Assembly (NCBI RefSeq): GCF_022539505.1
Contig: NC_061513.1
Coordinates: 178,838,017-178,902,016 of the forward strand
Source: Lolium rigidum
Lineage: Eukaryota > Streptophyta > Magnoliopsida > Poales > Poaceae
DNA: 64,000 nucleotides
Direction of reading: 5' to 3'
The position numbers were made by a program, and so were the translations under genes. Numbering within the stretch: the first letter of the stretch is position 1; each line of letters opens with the position of its first letter. Below are positions 11,357 to 20,984 of the stretch, piece by piece. The notes beneath the pieces were generated by a model. The model was not told the DNA's origin. It did not search any database and worked only from the letters and a program-made list of their open reading frames with translations.

Positions 11357-11503
11357 ACATGAAATTTGGAGTGACTAAGTCATACTCCCGCATACATGAA
11401 ATTTGGAGTGACTAAGTCATACTCCCGCATATAGGAAATTTGGAGTGACTAAGTCATACTCCTGCATACATGAAATTTGGAGTGATTTAGTCATACTCCT
11501 GCC
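11357..11503. repeat. Four copies of a 37-bp repeat with a near-palindromic core
   Basis: The unit is CATGAAATTTGGAGTGACTA then AGTCATACTCCCGCATA, repeated about four times with small changes (CATAGG in the third, GATTTAGTC in the fourth). The core has GGAGT and ACTCC arms around GACT-A-AGTC. It lies between the transposase gene and the antisense relic. Confidence 0.85.
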
Positions 11504-11910
11504 TAGGCGTATAATATGCATACTCGTAGTCTTCATAGCCGCCGCCGTTGTACCGGTAGTCGTCGCCTTCTAAGTTGCCGGCGTCGTCGTCGCTGCTGTC
11601 GTCGCTGTCGTCGGGCGGTGCTCGTGGCTCGAACTGAGGGTAGCGCAGGCGGGAGATATCGCCGGCCGTGATGTAGTCCATGACGCTCTGCAGAGTCCGG
11701 CCGTACCACCATAGCCGACGTGAGGTCGAGGTAGTAGTGGTTCGTGATGGCCGCCCGGCGCGCAGTACCCTAAGGGACGGGAGGGACCGGCACGCCGCCG
11801 GCGCTTAGGCTCCAGCCGGCAGGGACGCGGTAGCCCGGAGGGCAAGGGTAGTTCGAGGCGCAAAGCTCCTCCACCTGCTGGTAGGTTAGAGTGGGTGCGG
11901 TGGAAGCCAT
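11487..11910 (-). pseudogene. Antisense CACTA-associated ORF relic, function unknown
   Basis: On the minus strand an ATG at 11910 opens a frame beginning MASTAPTLTYQQVEELCASN and running 46 residues to a TAG after GGVPVPPVP. The frame then continues (GTARRAAITNHYYLDLT). After a frame change near 11715 it resumes with WWYGRTLQSVMDYI and ends in an acidic, tyrosine-rich tail (YNGGGYEDYEYAYY) at 11487. I recall similar antisense ORFs beside Triticeae CACTA transposases. No function is known to me. One stop and a deletion or frameshift make it a relic. Confidence 0.65.
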
Positions 11911-11974
11911 GAGAGAGTGATGAGAGATTGTAGAGATGTGATGTTGGCCAAGCCGGGCTACCTATATGTAGTGA

Positions 11975-12204
11975 CAAATGGCGGGAAAAATGGGAGCGGG
12001 AAGACAGGAGGCGGGAAGAAAGAGGCGGGCGGAAAGTGGCGGGAAGAAATTGGCGGGAAAAAATTGGCGGGAAGAAAGAGGCCGGAAGAAATTGGCGGGA
12101 AACAATTGGCGGGAAGAAAGAGGCGGGAAGACAGGGAAGAAATGGCGGGAAGACGAGGAGGGAAGAGGGGGTCGGCGGAAAGAGGCGGGAAGAGGGGGCC
12201 AACG
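11975..12204. repeat. Purine-rich minisatellite
   Basis: Irregular tandem repeats of GGCGGGAAGAAAGA and AATTGGCGGGAAGA. One strand is almost entirely G and A. The open frames crossing it are composition artefacts. Confidence 0.85.
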
Positions 12205-12880
12205 AACTTTTGAATTGAATTAGTTTTATTTTTATGAATTTTTGATAATTTGTATTTTTAAATTTTTGAATTGAATTAGTTTTATTTTTCTGAATTTTTT
12301 GATATATTATTTGTATTTTTAAGATTTTGAATTGAATTAGTTTTATTTTCATGAATTTTTTAATATATTATTTGTATCTTTAAGATTTTGAATTGAATTA
12401 GTTTTATTTTTATGAATTTTTCGATATATTATATGTATTTTAAACATTTTGAATTGAATTAGTTTTATTTTTATGAATTTTTTGATGTATTATATGTATT
12501 TTTAACATATTGAATTGAATTAGTTTTATTTTTCTTAAGTTTTTGATATATTATTTGTATTTTTAACATATTGAAATGAATTAGTTTTATTTTTCTGATT
12601 TTTTTGATATATAATTTGTATTTTTAAAATTTTGAAATGAATTAGTTTTATTTTTCTCGATTTTTTTGATATATTATTTGTATTTTTAAGAATTTGAATT
12701 GAATTAGTTTTATTTTTCTGATTTTTTTGATATATTATTTGTATTTTTAAGATTTTTAAATGAACAATTTTTATTTTTCTTTACTTTTTGATATATTATT
12801 TGTATTTTTCAGATTTTGAAATGAATTAGTTTTATTTTTCTGATTTTATTGATATATTATATGTACTTTACACATTTCGA
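12205..12880. repeat. AT-rich ~60-bp tandem repeat
   Basis: About eleven degenerate copies of a ~60-bp unit containing GAATTGAATTAGTTTTATTT and TTGATATATTATTTGTATTT. It lies inside the CACTA element between its two gene modules. Confidence 0.85.
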
Positions 12881-12901
12881 AAAAGAAAAGAAATTCGAAA
12901 A

Positions 12902-13056
12902 ATACCTTTAGTCGCGGTTGGCCCGCGACTAAAGGGTATTTTCCGCGGGAAACTTAAACCCGGCGAAAATACCCTTTAGTCGCGGTTGGGCAGTGCCAAC
13001 CGCGACTAAAGGTACTCCTTAGTCGCGGTTGGGCTCCCCAACCGCGACTAAAGGTC
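12902..13056. repeat. Internal block of subterminal-type repeats
   Basis: Three inverted pairs of TTTAGTCGCGGTTGG and CCAACCGCGACTAAAGG, the same motif as at both ends of the CACTA element, here in the middle. A TATA box follows, as at the left end. It may be the promoter of the second gene or the trace of a fused second element. Confidence 0.8.
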
Positions 13057-13060
13057 GCTC

Positions 13061-13070
13061 CCTATAAATT
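13061..13070 (+). promoter_or_regulatory. TATA box for the second CACTA gene
   Basis: CCTATAAATT directly follows the internal repeat block, mirroring the arrangement at 7345-7570. Confidence 0.6.
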
Positions 13071-14231
13071 CGCGCGGGGCGCCCCTGGCGGTTCACTTCT
13101 TTCTTTCTCCGCTCCGTCGCCATCGATCTTCGTCGCCCGCCGCCCTCGCCGACTGCGCTGCCGCTGCCGCCGCCACACGCCGCCGTCGACCGCCTCAGTA
13201 CGTCGCCGTCGTCCGCCGCCGCGCGCCTCTCCCGGCCCCTTCTCACTTCGATCCCGCGCGCCGGCGCCGCCACCGTATACCGCGCGCGCGTCTTGCCGCC
13301 GCCGCTGCTCTCGGGCGCCGCGCCGTACGCGCGCGTTGCGCCGCCGCCGCCACGCGCCGTGCGCTGCCGCTGCTGGCGCCCGCTGCCGCTGCCGGCGCCC
13401 GCTGCCCGCCGCCACACGCCGCTGCCGCGCGCGCGCGCTTGGCAGAGACGAGGCGAAGAAACAGAGAGGGAGAGAGAGAAGGCCAGGGGCGCCGCCTGGC
13501 CACTTTTTTTTTTGTTTTTTTGTTTTTTTACTTTGTAACAAAAACTTTAATTAACTTAACAAAAATTGAACTTCACAAAAACTTTAATTAACTTAACAAA
13601 AAAAATTGAACAAGAAATAACTTAACAAAATTTAACAAAAATATATAACTTAACAAAAGTTTGTCAAAAAAAATGAACTAAATTTTCACTTTTGTATTTT
13701 TTCACTTTTAAAAGAACTCAAAAAAATGCGCCGCCCCCCTCGCCGCCCCTACGTATATGCGGGTTTTTTTTGTTCGCGGCGAGGGGGCGGCGCCACCGCC
13801 ACCGCCGCCCCCCTTTCGCCACCGCCACCGCGCGCCCACCTTCCGCCGCCCCCCTTTCGCCACCGCGCCGCATATATGCATGTGTTGTGTCTCGACTCCG
13901 CCGCCGTAGGTCCCTAGCCATCGTCAACCCATTGCCGCTTCAGTCAAGGAACGCACGCGCGCGCGCACTATATAATCCTTGTCATATCGGAACTCGTCAC
14001 GCCTCGACGACGAGATTCTCGTCCGGTAGACATATCCGAGAAAACTCTCTCTAAGTTGAAAAAATGTATACTCTCACACACTAAACAAACGCCCCGTCTC
14101 GCGCTCTACCGCGACACCCTCTCCCACCCTTTCCTCGCCCCTCGCCTTTTGCCACCGCCCTTTCGCCACCGCCACCGCCCCCTTCTTCACTTAATTAATT
14201 TGTTTTGACTACATGTTTTCGGGATCGACAT
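13071..14231 (+). other. Leader region of the second CACTA gene
   Basis: GC-rich leader (CGCCGCCG-type low complexity) to about 13500, then an A/T-rich stretch with repeated AACTTTAATTAACTTAAC to about 13700, then GC-rich again. It probably holds 5' UTR and intron sequence. The open frames here on both strands are low complexity and not supported. Confidence 0.45.
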
Positions 14232-17200
14232 ATGGCGGACGATAGAGCTGACCCGATTCCGGACAACTATGATCCGGACGCTGAAGACCATATGTTCGGC
14301 ATCATAAAAGGCGATATTCCATTTGTGCCGACCGGAGAAGAAGAAGATGATATCTCTTCTTATCTGAACCTTGAGGGTGAAGATGAAGGGCGCCGTCAGC
14401 AAGATGATGCCGAAGAAACGTCGATAAACGACGATCTTCAATTGGAAGTAGCAACCACCTCCGGCGCCGAGGTATATATATATACATATTGAGCGTCTGG
14501 TGATACAACTAACTGATTTGAATAAATGTGTGTGTACTAACGCGCGCGACTCTCTTTCTTATTTTAGCCCTCGGCCGGATCGTCGAAAAAATCGAGTACG
14601 TCGTCGTCAAAGCGTGGCGCAACCAAGACGATGAAAGCAGGAGAAACATGCACCATCGATGTTGTCGACGAAGAAACCGGCAGGCCGCCGGAGCCCAGCA
14701 AGAACGCCACCAAGTTTGTCGGCCAATGCGGAGCCGTTGTTAGAGACAACGTCTCGATCACCCGCCAGAGTGGAATGAGCCAAAGAAGGCACGTGTTGGT
14801 TTCACTTTTGTCGATAAGAGAGAAAAAAGATTGCTTCAACAAGCTTATGGAACATTTCGTTCTACCTCCGGAATACCGCAAATACGATGAGGAGGGTAAC
14901 AAGATTGCGGAAAACAAGAAGAGGCGCAAGCTAGTCAAACAGATTCGCTCTTTCTAGGATGGCCAACGCATTCCGGAAATACAAGCAAAATCTAGCCCAT
15001 GACTTTGTCAACCAGGGCAAGACTCCGGATTTCAAAGGACAATATGAGAAACCGCAACATGATTGGCCAGAATTTGTGAAGCAAAAGAAATCGGAGACAG
15101 TTCCTTGAACTATCGAAAAAAATAAGGAAAATGCGGCCAAGAAGGAGTACAATCATAAAATGGGGCCGGGAGGGTATCGCTTTTGGCAGCCTAAGTGGGA
15201 GAAGATGGAGAACGAGCTGAGGGCGCGAGGAATCCGTCCAGTGTACGGAGGGATGGGACCCAAGGGCCAAAAGCTGGTGGTACGGGCATGGGGGATCGCT
15301 GAACCCGGAGACAGGGAGTGTGTTTACCGGGGCAAAATAATTACACCCACCCAAAACCTTATTGAGGCAATGAGGGATGCTCAAGAGGGAGGATCAGGTT
15401 CAACAGAGAGAACGACGCCCGACAAAAGCCCTCGGGAATCCCGAACACGGAGGACGTGTACGAGGCATGCCCGGGGACATTTTGTGGAAACTAGGGTTCC
15501 CCAGCAAAGATGACCCGTACGGTTACGAAGCCGTAAGAGAAAGATGGATCGGGATGCGAGATGTTGTGGCGAAGTTGGTAACGGAAATGGATGTGATGAA
15601 GAAAACCGTGAGTGTACTAGTCGCCGAAAGAGATGCAGCTCGGGCGCAGCATGAAGATCATCCAATGGATCTCGGAAGCCAGCAGCGGAGAAGAAGCAGC
15701 GTGGCTTCCACGGAGGCCTCACCGGCTGGTGCACCGACGATCGAAATTACGCACCGGAGCCTCAGTGGTGGTCGAAGTTACTTGCACCGGAGCCTCCTCG
15801 CTACCCCGTGGACGATATAAAGGAGATGAAAGCATGTCATCCGTATTATCCTATCGGGAACATGTCCATGAAGGTAGCCATCGGCGGTGCTTTACCACCT
15901 GGAGCACTCCACCACAACAACCCCATTCAAGATGGCTATGCTCGTGTCACGGTGGAGGAGATAGTCCAAGGGTTTGAGGACCTGGACATTGACATTGCTA
16001 CACCCGAAGGGGTGAAAAGACTTGGAGATGTCAAGCGCCAGTTCATTCTATGGCAGAAGAAATTTATCAAGTTTCCAGGCGAGGCGCCAACAAGTCCACC
16101 CCCGTACGGTGGTGGTGGTGGCGGTGGCGGTGACGGTGGCGGTGGCGGTGGCGGTGGCGGTGACGGTGGCGGTGGTGCTTCACCTAATACACCTCATTCA
16201 CGTCAGCCGACGCCGCCCCCCAGTCCTCGTCCGGCGGGTGATCAGACACCGGTACCGCCCCCCAATCCACCTCCGGCGAAGAAGCGAAGCGAGTCCTGGG
16301 TTATTAACCCGGACCCTTACGTACCTAAGAAAACAAAGGTACCGGAGGTATCACTGAAGCCTCTCCCCAGGAGGTCTTGGGAAAGTAGTGCCGAGGAAGT
16401 CGAGGCGGGCGCGGCTGCTGATTTAGAGAAATGGAAGGCAAGCGTCCAGAAGAAAATAGAGGGCGAGCCCAAGCCGAGTATATTCGACAAGGAAAAGCAG
16501 TGGGCTAAGTCATTTTTGAACACACCGTCCCAAGCCGCGAAGAATCTGCCTGACGACTATTTACGTGAACTTCGTAGGCAAGCACTCGCGTTCAAGAACA
16601 GGAAAGAGTTGGCGGAGAAGAAAGCCTTGAAGGACGAGGCCGAGTCAAAATTAGAAAGGGGGAAAGAAGTTGCCCAGCTCGGGGAACAAAGTAAACAATC
16701 GATCGCCCCGCTCATAGTGCAAGCCGCCGGTCCGGATGCCCCCGATATCATAGCAGCTGCGGCAGCACATGGATTGATCGTAGAAAGTGCCGGAAAACAA
16801 GCGGCCGACTTAGGTATCACTCTTCGTGCGGTGTTAGGCCTTGATGAGGCGCCAATGAAGGACGTAGTATTTACATATGTGAAGAATGGCCCTCTCATCG
16901 AGCCTCGCGCAGGAAGAGGATCTACCTCGACAAATGAAAGGTCCGCTAAATTGGTACAAGGGTTACATAAAACATGAAAACGCCAAAGACTATATCTATG
17001 CGGAAGTTAAATATGTGCATCACTTCAAACGTTACCGGGTACAAATTCCTCCGAGTGAATTGTTCCAGCTTGTTCAATCTGCGCGAGCTCGACAAATCTA
17101 TCATCGCTTGCTACGTTCCGTAAGTGATTTATTAATTTCTACCCCATCTCGTTCATTGCCTCGCACTATATATATATATATTGTCCTAACTATCTTGTTG

Positions 17201-18058
17201 TGTACGCTATATATTATGCGAGAATGAAGAAGCGGGAAATGCGAATAAGGAACATCCATGATGTTGGGTTCATTGACCCACACATCGTTAATTCATATGT
17301 GTTAGAACACCACCCCGCCGACGTGGAGGAAGACCCGTGGCGGTTTATTAGAAAACAGCAAGAGAAAAGTGATATTCTATTTCCTTACCATTTTGGGTGA
17401 GTGTTTCTGTCTTGAGCATATTCTCTTTTGTTTACTCCATGCATGGTATGTGGCTAATCGATGAGTTATGCATGATCGTGCATGTATCGTGTCCGCAGGT
17501 TCCACTGGATTCTTATGGTAATTAAAGTTCAGACCTCCTCAGTTCTCGTCCACGACTCTCTGAATATGGATCCGGCGCTTTGGGGCGACGTGAGAAAAAT
17601 GATGCAAAAGTAATTATTTTCATTCATTTGCGCTCTATATCGATCGGCCTATTTCGTTCATCATTTCCTAATATCAAGTAACTAATTAATAACTCTCTTG
17701 TTTATTTAATTTTCTTTGCCTCGTAGGGTTTGGAGACGGTTCATAGATACCAAGGTCGGTGAATTCAAAAAAGAGCTACATTTTAAAATGGCAGTGCCGA
17801 CGATCGGGGATACTCAGCCACCGGGGACCAATCTATGTGGATACTATGTTTGTGAGAGGATCCGGAGATACCGCAATGAGCGGGACCGGACGTGTGAGAA
17901 CAACATCCCGAGGAATAACCTCCGAAGACGCTTAGTCCGAAGCTCGCTTCCGACCACTTCAAGAGGAACTAGCTGGATGGTTGGCGAGGGAAGTCATCGA
18001 TCCTAGAGGAGAACACTATTACGATGACGTAGATCTTTATGTGCACCGGAATTTGTAA
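14232..18058 (+). pseudogene. Second CACTA gene with C-terminal Ulp1-type protease, frameshifted
   Basis: ATG at 14232 (MADDRADPIPDNYDPD). A predicted intron 14472-14567 (GTATAT to TTTTAG) joins to a basic serine-rich stretch. A TNP-like region follows with FVGQCGAVVRDNVSIT (14700s) and MGPGGYRFWQPKWEKMENEL (15160s). One long intact frame, 15808-16977, has a polyglycine run (16111-16180), a proline-rich linker and a helical region. Introns near 17120-17222, 17397-17498 and 17610-17726 separate the last exons. These encode FHWILMVIK, HDSL and QPPGTNLCGYYVC, matching the His-Asp-Gln-Cys layout of Ulp1/C48 SUMO-protease-like domains. The end VDLYVHRNL stops at 18058 after a frameshift near 17945. 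Frame breaks near 14780, 14945, 15110, 15400 and 15760 inactivate it. Confidence 0.8.
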
Positions 18059-18067
18059 CTAACTTGT

Positions 18068-18143
18068 TCAAAATTGTATATGGTCATCCGATATTGAATA
18101 TATATTGTATATGGTCATCCGATATTGAATATATATTGTATAT
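18068..18143. repeat. Tandem duplication of a ~32-bp unit
   Basis: TTGTATATGGTCATCCGATA with its following TTGAATATATA occurs twice head to tail, just after the second CACTA gene. Confidence 0.8.
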
Positions 18144-18331
18144 TCCTCTTGAATTCTTTTTGGTTCTAATTTCAAATTTGTTTGAAATTGTACATTCATA
18201 TGCATGTATGTATACGAGTACCATAGAATATGTGAAACTCCTTCAAAATTAAAACCCAAAAGAAATAAAATAATACAAATTAAAAAGAAACCAGATTTAG
18301 GGCGAGGGGGCTAAACCCTAAACCCTGCGGA

Positions 18332-18530
18332 GGCCTTTAGTCGCGGTTGGCCGGAAGAACCGCGACTAAAGGTCCTCCGCCCCGGCGCCGCCTGCGGCCC
18401 ACGTGGATGGGCCTTTAGTCGCGGTTCGTAAGGAACCGCGACTAAAGGGGGGGGCCTTTAGTCGCGCTACTTTGGTCGCGGTTGGGCCACCGCGACTAAT
18501 GGCAGTTGCCAACCGCGACCAAAGCCCCTT
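18332..18530. repeat. Right subterminal repeats of the CACTA element
   Basis: Inverted pairs of TTTAGTCGCGGTT and AACCGCGACTAAAGG leading into the right terminal repeat at 18529-18542. They match the left end and the internal block. Confidence 0.85.
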
Positions 18531-18619
18531 TTTCCACCAGTGATAGCAGCACGAAAAAAATCTAGTTGCGTACTTACATAAAAATCATTTTATCAATTTT
18601 ACACGTACTTACATAACAA

Positions 18620-20984
18620 GGGAGATATGATGAAGATGTTTTCTGATTTTCATCAGCACATGATTTCTTTGAACATAATCAATTATGGCACTATTACTTT
18701 GATTCCAAAATGCGATCATGCATCGGTGATTTAAAAATTCAGACCTATCTGCCTGCTCCAAATTTTATTCAAAATTGTCACCAAAGCTCTAACTGTTAGA
18801 GTTGATCCAGTGATGCATGAGCATATTGATTGCTGCTAGAATGCTTTCATCAAAGACATATACATTTCTGCTGACGGTGTGATGTTGTTATAGGAAATCC
18901 TCAGGGAAACCAAGGTCGAAAACAACATGGGTTGTTATGAATATTGACCTTGAAAACTTGTGATAAAGTGAACACTGATTTTCTTTTTGATTGCTGCAGA
19001 CATGTGGGTTTGAGTGATAATTGACTTACATGGATTAAGAATGTTGTTTCTGGTGGTACTTTAAGTGTGAAAATCAATGATATAGCGGGCCCCTGGTTTT
19101 GTATGGGTTTGAATCAATGTCTGGTTTGAGAATCAACTTTGAGAAAAGTGAGGTGCTCATGATCCAACTCGATGATTCCAAAATGCATCAGTATGCTGAT
19201 TTGTTCAATTACTAGACTGACTCCTGACCTATAAGTTATCTTGGAACTCCTGTGTGTGCAAGAAGAACAAATGTGGCTGAAATGAAATTTATGGAGGATA
19301 AAATGAAAAAAGGATGGATGGGTGGTGCCATGTCCATTGGTGGCAGGGTAACACAAATTGAAGCTTGTCTATCTAATAGTGTTGACTACCAAATATTTTT
19401 GAGGTTCTTGCACAAAACAATTATTGAAGGGATGGTGAAACCAATCAAAGGCTTTCTGTTGGCTGGTAAAATGGGGAAGAGGGGAGATATCACTTGGTCA
19501 AATGGAAGCACATCTGCAAGCCTAAAGGTCTAGGGGGTCTTGGTTTAAAAAAATTGACCAAATTCAACATTAGTTTGATGTGAAAGTGGTGGTGGAAGAT
19601 GGGAAAGAACAAAGGACTGTGGAAAAACTTCATGTGGAAGAAATATCTACATAACTATGTTTTTATGCTATCCATAAACAAAAATACTATGCCCTCTGGT
19701 TTGACATGTTGCGTATCAAAGAGATTTACCTCAGTGGCAGGAAAATGGTAGTGGGTGATGGTAAGAGAACACACTTTTGGGTGATTCCTGGTGTGGCTTT
19801 ACACCACTGAAAGAAAAAGAAAGTCCAAATCTTTTTGAGATGCGCAATGAACAAGATCTGATAGTTGTTGGTGATGCTAATAATAATTGGAGATTCACCT
19901 TCAGAAGATGGATTCCTATTGATCTTCAAACCCAAATGAGAGGATTGAACATGATTCTTTGTTCCATCAATCTCAATTCCATTCCTGACAAGCCTGGGAA
20001 ATGGAGCAAGGATGGTAGTTTCAGTGTTTAATCTTTATACAAACAACTTTGCAGTAATGAGATTGATAGATCCTTTAAGAACCTGTGCAAAGCAAAAAAT
20101 TCCCTGAAGATCAAGATTTGGCTCTGGCCGATCTGGTATAATGACATAGCCACAAAGGACAACATGACTAGGAGGAATTGGATAGGGAATACAAAATGTC
20201 AATTATGTGACAAAGATGAAACCATCCATCATCTCTTCTTCACTTGTGTTGCGGAGAAATACGTCTAGAGTTGTGTTGCTAGATCGATTGGTGCAATAGA
20301 TATACCTGCCTATTTATCCCATTTCTTCTGGTGGTTTCCACGTCATCTTCCAATCAGTCGCAATGTCCACATTGCCGGCATATCTGCAATTTGCTGGGAA
20401 ATTTGGAAGCTGCGCAATAGAGCTTGTTTTGACTGAAAACTTATTATTCTCGCAAAAAAAACTTATTAATTCCGCCGTCCACCTAATTTGTTACTTTGTT
20501 GTGTTTATGAAATATTGGGCAGGTTTAAATAATGTTGCAGATCAGGAGGCTCTTCGCTTAGGTGCAGAATCTTTGGTTGATGTTGCAATGGCGGCACATG
20601 AGTCCAATCCTCTTGCTTCTATCCTCGCTCTATTTGGTGATGGGACATCCTCCTCGAACCCTGATGAAACCGAAGACAATGATGTACAGATACCGGTCTC
20701 TCTGAAGCACTACCAGATCTTGTCCTGAGTCGTTTGAAGTTCATGTCCTTAGTTTGTTCTTGCTGCTGGTTAGCAGTCTCCCAGTTTGTTCGTTTGGGGG
20801 CTGCTTTGTTCCTAGAACCTCTAGTGTTTGTTTCGCTACCAGGATTTGTTTAAAGCTGGAGCCTGTCACGTTAGCAGTAGGCGGCGTTTCCCTTTCGTTG
20901 TTGCACTAGGATGCCTTTTGTTTTCTCTTCCGGTAAGCTCATTGATGAAAGCCAATCCCACTGTGTGGGTTTCGTGTGAAAGAA
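18620..20984 (+). mobile_element. 5'-truncated LINE (non-LTR retrotransposon) relic
   Basis: Flanking direct repeats GTACTTACATAACAA (18605-18619) and GTACTTACATAGCAA (20985-20999) differ at one base and fit a target duplication. Translation in changing frames gives a plant LINE reverse transcriptase: INYGTITLIPKCDHAS, then FRPICLLQILFKIVTKALTV near 18690-18800. A zinc-finger RT-associated part (zf-RVT) follows near 20110-20240 with IKIWLWPIWYNDIATK and CQLCDKDETIHHLFFTC. The C-terminal frame is open at 20363-20728 (MKYWAGLNNVADQEALRLGA). The active-site region is missing: the sequence jumps from KINDIAGPWF near 19095 to the NFEKSE-equivalent part. It is dead and 5'-truncated, as LINE copies usually are. 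Confidence 0.85.

Larger units (their letters stand above)
7316..18542 (+). mobile_element. Complete-ended CACTA (En/Spm-type) DNA transposon
   Basis: The element starts CACTGGTGGAAAAA at 7316 and ends TTTTTCCACCAGTG at 18542, a perfect 14-bp terminal inverted repeat. It is flanked by a 3-bp target duplication, ATA, at 7313-7315 and 18543-18545. Both ends carry subterminal arrays of AGTCGCGGTT and its complement. Inside are a decayed TNPD-type transposase (7909-11239) and a second decayed gene with a Ulp1-type protease end (14232-18058). Terminal repeat, 3-bp duplication, subterminal repeats and both genes are diagnostic of CACTA elements. Frameshifts in both genes make it non-autonomous now, but its ends are intact. 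Length is 11,227 bp. Confidence 0.95.

Noticed and set aside
11570..12352. 260-codon minus-strand frame
   Set aside because: Mostly a translation of two tandem repeats. Only the separate MASTAPT frame in its right part has protein-like character.
13019..14054. Several 60-160-codon frames on both strands
   Set aside because: Low-complexity CGCCGCC leader sequence, with frames open on both strands because stop codons are rare in such DNA.
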